Source of the DNA: Pyrenophora tritici-repentis
Lineage: Eukaryota; Ascomycota; Dothideomycetes; Pleosporales; Pleosporaceae
Length of the DNA stretch: 64,000 nt
Assembly (NCBI RefSeq): GCF_003171515.1
Contig: NW_027093983.1
Coordinates: forward strand, 62,001-126,000
Direction of reading: 5' to 3'
Position numbers and translations under genes: made by a program. Of the stretch, positions 9,608 through 17,322 are shown in pieces. Each line of letters begins with the position of its first letter. The stretch's first letter is position 1. The notes under the pieces were generated by a model. The model was not told the DNA's origin and did no database searches. It saw only the letters and a list, made by a program, of their open reading frames with translations.

Positions 9608-10435
9608 CTAGTAACTAGGGACTAGGTAATTATTCTGTAGGGTCTTTTTTCTTAATAGAGTATATACCCCTAAAAAGCTTTTGGTTTTTAAGTAGTATAT
9701 CATTTGAGAATGGGGCATGTCAAAAAACTCTGCTGCTTTTCTCATAGTTGGAAACTCATGTGTCCCCTCATTTATTTCTTTGTTGTGTACAGTAATTGGA
9801 GTAGACTTACGGTTAGAATTAGACATCTTTAGCTTAGTTATTTCGGATAAAACTGCACCCAATCTAGCCTTACGTTGTAGCTCCTTTGTTGCTTCACTAT
9901 GAATAAACCCTTGACGGTTAGCTGCAAACTTTAAAATATTGTATTCAGGGCCTATTAAGTCAATATAATATTGTTCTCTTTCAATCAAAATACTTGGTCC
10001 ACACTGCTCAATAATTTCAAAGCTGAACCCTGACAAACCGTATTTTAATATAGCACGATATATCGCACTCTGGTTTCTTTCTGTTTCTCTTTTTTTTTTT
10101 TTCATCTTTTCTTGTTTTTTTTTTTGGTTATTTATCGCAGATAAATAACCAAAAAAAAAAACGAGCGAAAAGATGAAAAAAAGGAGCAAACAAGACTTTG
10201 AAAAATACTTTACCAATCTTTGTGATATGTTCAAACTAGACCCTATATATTTTTTACCTGAGGCTTTATGTGTTCACATATATACCTGTTTTCCCCCCCC
10301 CCCCTTATTATCGCCATATATTTCTTTTTTGGAGGCCCCCCCAAACCCAAAAGGGGGGGGGGCCAAACAGGCTTCTGGATATTCATAAAAAAATAAAGAT
10401 TTAATCTCTTTCGCTGTAAATTTGTTGTTATTCAT
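9608..10435 (-). CDS. GIY-YIG endonuclease with in-frame palindrome insertions
   Basis: In code 4 one frame runs unbroken from ATG at 10433-10435 (MNNNKFTAKEIKSL) to a stop at 9608. The GIY-YIG core is VYMWTHKASGKKYIGSS, then SQRLVKYFSKSCL. Next come about 35 residues of low-complexity foreign sequence (LVFFFGYLSAINNQKKK) encoded by a complete H1 hairpin. The gene then resumes at SAIYRAILKYGLSGF, FEIIEQC and the catalytic-Glu segment LIEREQYYIDLIGPEYN, ending in NUMOD3/NUMOD1-like sequence. Upstream, G and C homopolymers add ACLAPPPFGFGGASKK and KGGGG in frame; the 12-base C run at 10293-10304 has the length that keeps the frame. It is free-standing between tRNA-Ser copies. Whether the product folds is unknown. 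Confidence 0.75.
10090..10175. repeat. H1 palindromic element inside a GIY-YIG ORF
   Basis: TTTTTTTTTTTTCATCTTTTC with inner TTATTTATCGCAGATAAATAA and returning arm GAAAAGATGAAAAAAA. The apex hexamers are a version of the TTATCTGCGATAA apex in the other H1 copies. Confidence 0.85.
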
Positions 10436-10449
10436 TGTATTTCCCATGC

Positions 10450-10533
10450 AGAGAATATCCGATTCGAACGGATGTTGGTTTACACCAAAATAAGTTTCAA
10501 GCTTATCACTTTAAGCCACTCAGTCAATTCTCT
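10450..10533 (-). tRNA. trnS: tRNA-Ser (UGA)
   Basis: Acceptor AGAGAAT/ATTCTCT, D arm ACTGAGTGGCTTAAAGT, anticodon stem ATAAG/CTTAT with loop CTTGAAA (TGA), long variable arm TTTGGTGTAAACCAA, and T arm ATCCG-TTCGAAT-CGGAT. Confidence 0.93.
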
Positions 10534-10650
10534 TTTTTAGTTTGTATTTGTTCTATAAACTAAAAGATAAAATATATTGTTCATTCTTATAGTATAGGTA
10601 TGCACAATTCTATCTTAATAAATGAAATTGGTTATATATACTTAAAGTAC

Positions 10651-10722
10651 AAGTGCGTACAAGACTCGAACTTGTAAGAACATGTCCGTAGCATGTCGTT
10701 ATACCAATTTAACTAACGCACC
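10651..10722 (-). tRNA. trnR: tRNA-Arg (ACG)
   Basis: Acceptor GGTGCGT/ACGCACT, anticodon stem ACATG/CATGT with loop CTACGGA, T arm ACAAG-TTCGAGT-CTTGT. Confidence 0.92.
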
Positions 10723-10726
10723 TTAT

Positions 10727-10798
10727 TGATTCCTCAACGAATTGAACGTCGATCACATCCTTATCAAGAATGCGCTTTACCTATTAAGCTAAGGAACC
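10727..10798 (-). tRNA. trnI: tRNA-Ile (GAU)
   Basis: Acceptor GGTTCCT/AGGAATC, D arm GCTTAATAGGTAAAGC, anticodon loop TTGATAA (GAT). Only four bases separate it from tRNA-Arg. Confidence 0.9.
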
Positions 10799-10906
10799 TT
10801 TATTACACATATAATATTTGAAAATTTAAAAACAATTAAAAGATTATTAAAAGTATTAAATAAAAATATAAAAACTTATATATCTTTTCATTATATTATG
10901 TTATAA

Positions 10907-10978
10907 CAAGAGCATCCAGACTTGAACTGGAAATTTGAAGTTTGAAGCTTCCTATTTTACCAATTAAACTATACTCTT
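10907..10978 (-). tRNA. trnW: tRNA-Trp (UCA)
   Basis: Acceptor AAGAGTA/TGCTCTT, anticodon loop CTTCAAA giving TCA, T arm TCCAG-TTCAAGT-CTGGA. The UCA anticodon reads UGA and UGG, which directly supports code 4 for the whole window. Confidence 0.93.
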
Positions 10979-11209
10979 TAAATTATTAATAACAGCTTAT
11001 ATAAAATTGAACAATACTTTTTAATAATATGATGTTTAAACTATACTAATGTTAATAACACCATGTTAGAATTTAACTAGACTCTTTATTTTTTATTAAT
11101 TAAAAGATTTGTTATAGTTTTAACTATAATTACATATGGAAGACTTAATTTTATAAATATATTACATAAATACATTAAATTCAAAATAATGTGATTATTG
11201 TAGTTATGT

Positions 11210-11372
11210 ATAACTTATACTATCTGTCTAGATGTGTAAAAATTCTATCTGTATAGATGCGTAAAAATATTATCCGTTTAGAAGTATAAAAACTTTATCC
11301 GTTTAGATGTATAAGCCCTTTATCCCTCTATATGTGTAAAAACTTTATCCCTGGTCGATGTGTATAGATATT
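11210..11372. repeat. Degenerate tandem repeat
   Basis: Five or six imperfect units of about 30 bases with the core TTTATCCGTTTAGATGTGTA. It lies between tRNA-Trp and tRNA-Ser(GCU). No gene is seen in 10979-11383. Confidence 0.75.
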
Positions 11373-11383
11373 ATATCTATATT

Positions 11384-11463
11384 CGGAAAAGAGTGGATTT
11401 GAACCACCAGGTGTTAAACACAATATTTAGCAAATATCTCGCCTTACCTATAGCAACTTTTCC
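11384..11463 (-). tRNA. trnS: tRNA-Ser (GCU)
   Basis: Acceptor GGAAAAG/CTTTTCC, anticodon stem GATAT/ATATT with loop TTGCTAA (GCT), long variable arm TGTTTAACA, T arm GGTGG-TTCAAAT-CCACT. Confidence 0.9.
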
Positions 11464-11736
11464 TTTTACCTGCAATAGTATAAATTTTTAATTATAAAAA
11501 TTTTGACTAGAATTGGAGTTAAATATGAAATGGAAGTTAAACCTACAACGGGTCTTAAATATATAGCTGAAAAGTTAAGTGCAGAATGGATGTTAAATAT
11601 AAAACTGAAAAGTGTAGAATGGTTGTTAATAAAGAATTTAACTTAAATAGATAGTAGATTGTAAAAGGGGAGTTGAAGAGTATGAAATTAAAAACCGCCT
11701 CCGGAGAAATATAATTATGAAGTTCATTATAGAGTA
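11464..11736. other. A+T-rich spacer
   Basis: Nothing recognisable. It contains loosely repeated GGAGTTAAATATGAAATGGA-like words. Confidence 0.4.
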
Positions 11737-11808
11737 CGAGTCAGACCGGGCTTGAACCGATATCTACTTTCGTGACAAGAAAGTCCTCTACCATTAAGTT
11801 ACTGACCC
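11737..11808 (-). tRNA. trnD: tRNA-Asp (GUC)
   Basis: Acceptor GGGTCAG/CTGACTC, anticodon stem CTTTC/GAAAG with loop TTGTCAC, T arm ATCGG-TTCAAGC-CCGGT. Confidence 0.93.
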
Positions 11809-11810
11809 AA

Positions 11811-11882
11811 TACGGCCAACCGAACTCGAATCGGTACAAATCGTTTGGAAGACGAGTGGACTAACCATTATCCTATGGCCGT
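11811..11882 (-). tRNA. trnG: tRNA-Gly (UCC)
   Basis: Acceptor ACGGCCA/TGGCCGT, anticodon stem TCGT/ACGA with loop CTTCCAA, T arm ACCGA-TTCGAGT-TCGGT. Two bases separate it from tRNA-Asp. Confidence 0.93.
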
Positions 11883-11984
11883 TTTTTTTTTTTGTTAGAG
11901 ATAAATATAATCTCCTATTATATAATATCTCTTTAATTGTCTATTACTATATTAAATTACTCCTGCCTTCCTATTTTTTCCGTG

Positions 11985-12830
11985 TCACATTATATCCCTT
12001 ACAACTTTTACCTTCTCTAACACATCTGCTAAGAAATTATAACTTTTAAAAATTCTGCTGTTTTTGTAATAGATGGAAATTCGTAAGATATACCAGTATC
12101 CCTTTTTATCCCCGCACAAATGGGACCCGAGAGACTTTGTATTAACAGATGGCTTATTTATTGGGTAATCTGCATTAACATCTATACGACCCATTATTAC
12201 TACTAGATATCCCTTTAATTGGTTGTTTAAGAAGATAGTAATTAAAGTGATTTGAAGAGATACCCCTATATTTTGAAGCTTTTACGATAGAAGAAAACTC
12301 GACATTAGATCCAGACTCTATAGTAGTAACTACAACAGTTCTAGATCTACTATTATTGATAGATATCTTTAATTTTGTGTCATCTGATCTAATATGATTT
12401 AAACCTAAATGACTAAGTAACCTTTTAGTTTTTAGGCGGTGTTTAAACCCTGGTCGAGGATCTTGCAATAGTTAAATTATTATACTCTGGCTTTAAGTTA
12501 TCAAGATAGTATTGTTCTCTATAAATTATATTAATGGGATCACAATACTCTAATATTTCTAAACTAAATTCAGAATAACCATACTTTAGTGATGAACTAC
12601 AAATTACACTATTACCGTTTCTTAATTCCTTTTCTCTTTTTTTTTTTTTTGGCATTTTTTCTCCTTGCGCCTGCAACCCCCAACTACGAAGTCGTTGGAG
12701 GGTACTTTTTTTTCTTTTGCAGCTTTTTAGTTCATCTGTAAATTCCAGATTTTTTTGTTATTCTGTTTAAAGATATCTCTCTTTTGTTTAAGGGGATCCA
12801 TATAAATAGCAACTGGAAAGGTAGACATAA
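11985..12830 (-). pseudogene. GIY-YIG endonuclease, decayed
   Basis: Fragments of one GIY-YIG gene in order on the minus strand. KKSGIYRWTKK (N-terminal core) is followed at once by a palindromic insert carrying GC cluster copy b (12667-12704). Next come SSLKYGYSEFSLEILEYCDP and IIYREQYYLDNLKPEYN (catalytic Glu), then a single-base frameshift after ARSS. The last parts are PGFKHRLKTKRLL and a NUMOD1-like tail in two frames. The segment with YIGSS is lost at the insert. It lies just downstream of tRNA-Gly, so it is not obviously in an intron. Confidence 0.75.
12667..12704. repeat. GC cluster copy b
   Basis: Inverted orientation relative to the other copies: GCCTGCAACCCCCAACTACG then AAGTCGTTGGAGGGTA. 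Flanked by poly-T arms with GGCATTTTTTCTCC on one side and CTTTTGCAGC on the other. Confidence 0.85.
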
Positions 12831-13129
12831 AGGATGGAATGGTATTATCCTCTATTGTAGAGAATAGCAATAGTAAATATAGCAACAGATTAGTAGGTAA
12901 TCATGTAATATACCAACAATTTTGGAGGATGATTAAGGAACCTTACTTTGGAACTTTCTAACCTATTTAATGGATTTTACCATCTAGTTAGTGAGGATTT
13001 GCACCCTATAATCTAATTATTTACATACTATTAGCAAATAAAACTACTTATAACTATGAGTTTTTAGGCTTTAATCTATTAACCTTAACTACATGTAATG
13101 GTCCATTAACCTATAGCCGTATATGTTTT
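12831..13129. other. Spacer with a tRNA-like remnant
   Basis: No gene. On the minus strand at about 12985-13060 the sequence has a T-arm-like AGGG-TGCAAAT-CCTC and weakly paired ends AGTTA/TAACT, suggesting a decayed tRNA. I cannot assign an anticodon. Confidence 0.3.
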
Positions 13130-13174
13130 ATAAGATCTAAGGGATTTGAACCCTTATGAGAATGGTTTAACACA
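13130..13174 (-). pseudogene. 3' fragment of tRNA-Lys
   Basis: The plus strand AAGATCTAAGGGATTTGAAC and CCTTATGAGAATG repeats the acceptor and T arm of tRNA-Lys at 16656-16727 with one substitution (GGGACTT to GGGATTT). The match then ends before the anticodon arm. Confidence 0.75.
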
Positions 13175-13332
13175 TATCAAATACATTACTATAGATTTAT
13201 ATACAAGTATGTATCTAGTAATAAATTAACTATTTTATATAAAAGCTCATCCATTATAATATGTATGAATTTTCCTTTATATTAAATTTATCCCTTTTTG
13301 CCTTTATATGCACTTATAATTAGCAAACGGTA

Positions 13333-13460
13333 AAAAAAAAAAAAAAAATTACAGCCCCAGTCTTCTTTTTTCATTTTTTTTTTTCAGTATATAATATCAT
13401 ATAAAAAAAAGAAGACAAGGGGAACTTTTTTTATATATTATAATCTATGAAAAAAAAGTA
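13333..13460. repeat. H3 palindromic element and flanking hairpin
   Basis: A run of about 16 A is followed by ATTACAGCCCCAGTCTTC, a T-rich arm and a returning AAAAAAAAGAAGACAAGGGG. A second hairpin, ACTTTTTTTATA...TGAAAAAAAAGT, follows. The first matches the 1799-1866 element closely. 13461-13736 holds nothing I recognise except a segment resembling 33780-33845 and 49150-49260. Confidence 0.75.
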
Positions 13461-13999
13461 AATGTAACTGCAATTTTCCAGTAAATCTAAAAGATTTATA
13501 TTCCGGGATGTGGTTATACTATTTGGTAAAAGGGCTACCTTTCATAACAAGTTCATTGTAAAATCATCCTTATTCATAGAAAAAAAAAATAAAACGGGTA
13601 ACTTAAACAAGGATAACACCATGTCACTCTTTCGATCTACTTCTAACATTATTAACGCTCCTTTAAATAGATTCAGGAACTAAATAAAAATCAAACTCAA
13701 CAAAATTTGCCACCAAACTTATTTCACATACTCTTGTTAGTTATTAACGAGTTCTTTTAACTCTTTAATTAAGCTAGGTACATTTTTTTTGAATGTACGT
13801 GCAAGTTGTTTATTTTGTTTAATTAAATATTCAAATAAACGGGTAAAATCGTGTGTTACTAAACCTGTAGATTTATCACCCGTACTTTTTTCTGATATAA
13901 ATGGACCAGATCTCCAGAAAATAAGTTAAATTTTGAAATATCACCTGTGTTTTTTCTAGATTCAAGAAGGTGATTTTTCAGATTTTCTAACGTATTAAT

Positions 14000-14038
14000 T
14001 ACCCTCCAACGACTCCGTAGTTGGGGGTAGCAGGGGCT
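14000..14038. repeat. GC cluster copy c
   Basis: ACCCTCCAACGACTCCGTAG then TTGGGGGTAGCAGGGGC, inside the decayed large ORF. It supplies the false C-terminus APATPNYGVVGG. Confidence 0.85.
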
Positions 14039-15509
14039 AGGAGATGAATTTCATCTTTTGTAAGAGGTTCTCGAATGGAGTCTATTAAATGGTTATATAC
14101 CTTATGTACACTTGTACGTAGTATACTTATATCTTTACCATGCAAATTGAAATATCCTTTTTTATATTCCGCTAATTGCATTAGTAATTTAGTAAATTCA
14201 TTTTCTAGGTGAGTATTTGCATCTACTAGTACTTCACCCGAATATGTAAGATTTATATCTTTAAGTAAACAGGCCGGTCGACCAATCATCCTGGGATTTC
14301 CTCTGTGTAAATAAATCTAGTGCTCTATTCTTTAACCCCTCAAGTAAAATATTGACCTCTTGTATTGTTAAACCACTCTGCTCTAGTTCTGTATAATCAT
14401 CTGAACTAGCATCACCCTCTGAACTACTACTACTATAATCTTTATCACCTTCTATAAAATGTATAGAGAATGGTTTTAAATCCTCTATGTTAGAGGATTT
14501 AAAAGTATTTTTATGCTTTTCATAGAAGGCATTAAAAAGATGAGTATAACCTTTATCAATATCAAGTGATATAGATATATCCTTAAATGAATAATTGTCT
14601 ACAAGCGCTCTAACTTCTTCAGTTGTTTTACCATCTTTAGTATAGTGCTCAAACAGAGTTGTTCTACCCTTAATACAAATCTCCTCTAAGTATCTTTCAC
14701 CTTCAGTTGAGAGTTTTTCTAGGTCAAAGCTTAAAAAAAAGAGAGTATCCATCTACCCATTTTACCATCTTAGTTACAATGCAAGAATAAATTTTTTCTT
14801 CACAAGTGCTTTCAAGATCCGATGAATCATTAAATTCTAGTTGTCTTTTTTTTCCTCTATTTAAATTAGAGAGCTCTCCTGTACCTATGGAAGCTTCACC
14901 TTCTTGAAGATGATAGTCATTATTACTTATACCTTTTTGCATAAACATTTGTAAATTATAACCATTATTGCTCGGGTCTGTTAAGCGGAGCAGTTCTCTA
15001 GTTCTATCTTCTGAAGGATCGTAGAAATAATCTCTATTATATTTAGCAGATATGTCAAATAAATCTTTTGAAAATTCTTTATTTAACTTAGAATTTAAGG
15101 AGTATATATTACTAACCGCTTCTTTATCAACTTTACGATTAGCAAATTTTAGATTCGTTCTCTCTAGGTTAAATGCCTCAAGATTACCATTTTTAAACTT
15201 AGTATTTATGCTAACTATTTGATCCGCACATATTAAGTTAATTTTACATGTAAGGTTTGAATATTTAGAAACGAAATTAGAAATAAGACCTGTAAGAGAT
15301 AAACTGTTATTTTTTAATAGTACTTCTAGATTATTAATGTTACGTTCATATAAATAAGAAGCTTCTAGTTTATTTTCTGCAATTCTAGGCATAAACACTG
15401 TAGTTAATTTACTTACTTTAGTTAATGGATAAATGTTAATTATGTTTTTAATAACATTTTTATAATCTAAAAGGACTTGATATATAATTAGGATAAATTT
15501 TATTAATCC

Positions 15510-15558
15510 TACCCCTGCGGGGTTCCTTTAGGAACCCGACCGGGGTTCCCGCAAGGGA
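15510..15558. repeat. GC-rich palindrome, second type
   Basis: Nested inverted repeats: GGGGTTCC-TTTA-GGAACCC and CCGGGGTTCCC. They insert an in-frame TAA between FIGKYFKSFP and GVGLIKFILI of the large ORF; coding continues in the same frame on both sides. Confidence 0.75.
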
Positions 15559-16466
15559 AAGGATTTAAAATATTTACCTATAAAGGGACATTTGGCAATT
15601 ATATTGTAAAAACCGTCCGCTAAAGTTTCATTATTATTCCCTATAATCATGGAGTCTTGAATAAATAAACTTACACGTGTAAATATGTTATCTAATTTTA
15701 GTAAACCTAAGCACATTATAAGCTTTACATAAGGCATTGACACAGTAATAGTTAACGCTACCAAGTAAAACCATAAAAATAACGCTAGATAAACTTAAAG
15801 ATACGTTATCTAGTTTTAATTCCTTAGTTATAGAACAGAAGATTAAAATGAGAATTCATTTAATACTTATTACTTTAGGAAAAAACGTATAAAGAAATAG
15901 TGTAATAGAGCTAGTATCAACTGTTATTCCTAAACCTACTATGCTTAATATCATATTTACAGTAAAAATAAGGAATAACATAGCTAACCAAGAAATAAAG
16001 AGAAACTCTTTATTTTCCATAATGAATAGAAATTTATCCTTAATGAATAGAAATTTATCCTTAATAGATATAGTTTTTCTATTATTTAGTAGACTAAGAA
16101 TAATCATACTTAAACCAATAGTAATATGAATAGCTAAGAATGAATCATTAAAATCTGAATGAGCTATAGTTTTTTCTACTAGAGATAAATAATATCCTGT
16201 AAAAATAGCTAACATATCACCGTTATAATACAACTCTTTGTTAGAAGTATTGTATATATGTAATACTAACATAAATGCCCATAATGTTACCAACCCAAGT
16301 ATACAGAAATGACCTATAAGCCAATCCAGTAACAGAGATATAAAAATGTGAATTACTGAAAAAATAATCGTTATTTTAAAGCAAAGGATACAAAGGATAG
16401 ATTTGTCACGCCTTGAAGTAATTGAATTAGATAAAAGTAAAAATATTCATGAATTTATTGACATAT

Positions 16467-16573
16467 CAGAATAGAGAGATTCGAACTCTCCCTTTTACAT
16501 CCTGTACCCTCCAATATTTCATATTGGGGGTTGCAGGGCAAGGATGTAGCCAGTTCCCTCGAACTTATTCTGA
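16467..16573 (-). pseudogene. tRNA-like gene interrupted by a GC cluster
   Basis: The ends pair perfectly (CAGAATA/TATTCTG) and the T arm is canonical (GAGAG-TTCGAAT-CTCTC). Between them the sequence CTACATCC...GGATGT forms an anticodon-like stem whose loop is occupied by GC cluster copy d (16505-16543, with an AATATTTCATATT apex). If the cluster is removed, a loop like CTTGCAG can be drawn, but the D arm is abnormal and no identity is secure. It may be a tRNA killed by insertion or one with an unusual spacer. Confidence 0.45.
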
Positions 16574-16655
16574 GAAAATAGTTTATATCCAGTACAAACC
16601 TAAGGATAATTTTTTTTTAATAATTTTATAGAAGCTTATTTATAAAATTCTTTAA

Positions 16656-16727
16656 TAAGATCTAAGGGACTTGAACCCTTATGAGAATGATTAAAAGTCA
16701 TACGCTTTACCATTAAGCTAAGATCTC
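16656..16727 (-). tRNA. trnK: tRNA-Lys (UUU)
   Basis: Acceptor GAGATCT/AGATCTT, anticodon stem ATGA/TCAT with loop CTTTTAA, T arm AAGGG-TTCAAGT-CCCTT. A 3' fragment of it is found at 13130-13174. Confidence 0.9.
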
Positions 16728-16759
16728 TATAAACGTATTTACTTACTATAAATAAGTCA

Positions 16760-16832
16760 TAAGAAATAAGTGATTCGAACACTTAACCTGCCGCGTGTAA
16801 AACGGATGCTCTACCAATTGAGCTAATTTCTT
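16760..16832 (-). tRNA. trnV: tRNA-Val (UAC)
   Basis: Acceptor AAGAAAT/ATTTCTT, D arm GCTCAATTGGTAGAGC, anticodon loop TTTACAC with stem CCGT/GCGG, T arm AAGTG-TTCGAAT-CACTT. Confidence 0.9.
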
Positions 16833-16865
16833 TTTTTTGTTTAAAAAGTTTATTTTTTTCCTCCC

Positions 16866-16970
16866 CTCAGTTATTTTTTTTTCTTTTGCCATGCTTCTTT
16901 TTTTTTTGTTATTTATCTGCGATAAATAACAAAAAAAAAAAACCAGGCAAAAAAAAGTTCGCGGGGGAGG
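16866..16970. repeat. H1 palindromic element
   Basis: TTTTTTTTCTTTTGCCATGC, apex TTATTTATCTGCGATAAATAA, returning AAAAAACCAGGCAAAAAAAAG. It lies just 5' (minus strand) of tRNA-Val's upstream flank and 3' of nad6. 16971-17322 otherwise contains nothing recognisable. Confidence 0.8.
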
Positions 16971-17322
16971 AAAGAAGAAACAGGAAAGACGTAAAAGTAA
17001 TAATATTGTTACCCAGCGGGTGTCCTTAGAATTATAACTGCATAGATATTTAACATAATAGTTAAATACGTTTCGAGTTCATACCGGATTTGATTAGTCT
17101 TATTTCATTTGCACCTTTTTCAGTTAAATGAGATTTGCTTTTTTTAATTAAAAATAATCTCAGATGCTTTACAGATATCTATATAGTTTTGGTTCTTACT
17201 GCTTTGTAATGCATATTTACTAAAAGACCGACTACAAATCTTAAAAAAATTCGCCTTTGAAGTTAAAGGAGAATTAAACCTATGTTTAACCAGACCATTG
17301 TTAATATTACATTTAAAGGAAC

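Larger units (their letters stand above)
13737..16464 (-). pseudogene. Large decayed ORF, possibly plasmid-derived
   Basis: Consecutive open segments in different frames join into one protein of roughly 880 residues. It starts at ATG 16462-16464 (MSINSWIFLLL) with about 250 residues holding several hydrophobic, membrane-like segments (LIGHFCILGLVTLWAFMLVL; SWLAMLFLIFTVNMILSIVG). A frameshift near 15765 follows. A GC-rich palindrome with a stop lies at 15510-15558. A hydrophilic region follows (FMPRIAENKLEASYLYERN), then frameshifts near 14740 (T8 run) and 14280. GC cluster copy c (14000-14038) and one more frameshift near 13915 precede the tail RLFEYLIKQNKQLARTFKKN and stop at 13737. I do not recognise the family. 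Linear mitochondrial plasmids often carry unassigned ORFs, so plasmid origin is a guess. Confidence 0.6.

Noticed and set aside
13999..14752. Two independent small genes
   Set aside because: The frames overlap at T8 and at GATTGGTCGACC, and their translations continue each other, so one broken ORF is the simpler reading.
15941..16129. Plus-strand ORF and an internal direct repeat (GAATAGAAATTTATCCTTAA twice)
   Set aside because: Antisense to the large decayed ORF, where the repeat encodes the tandem KDKFLFI; I treat it as part of that ORF.
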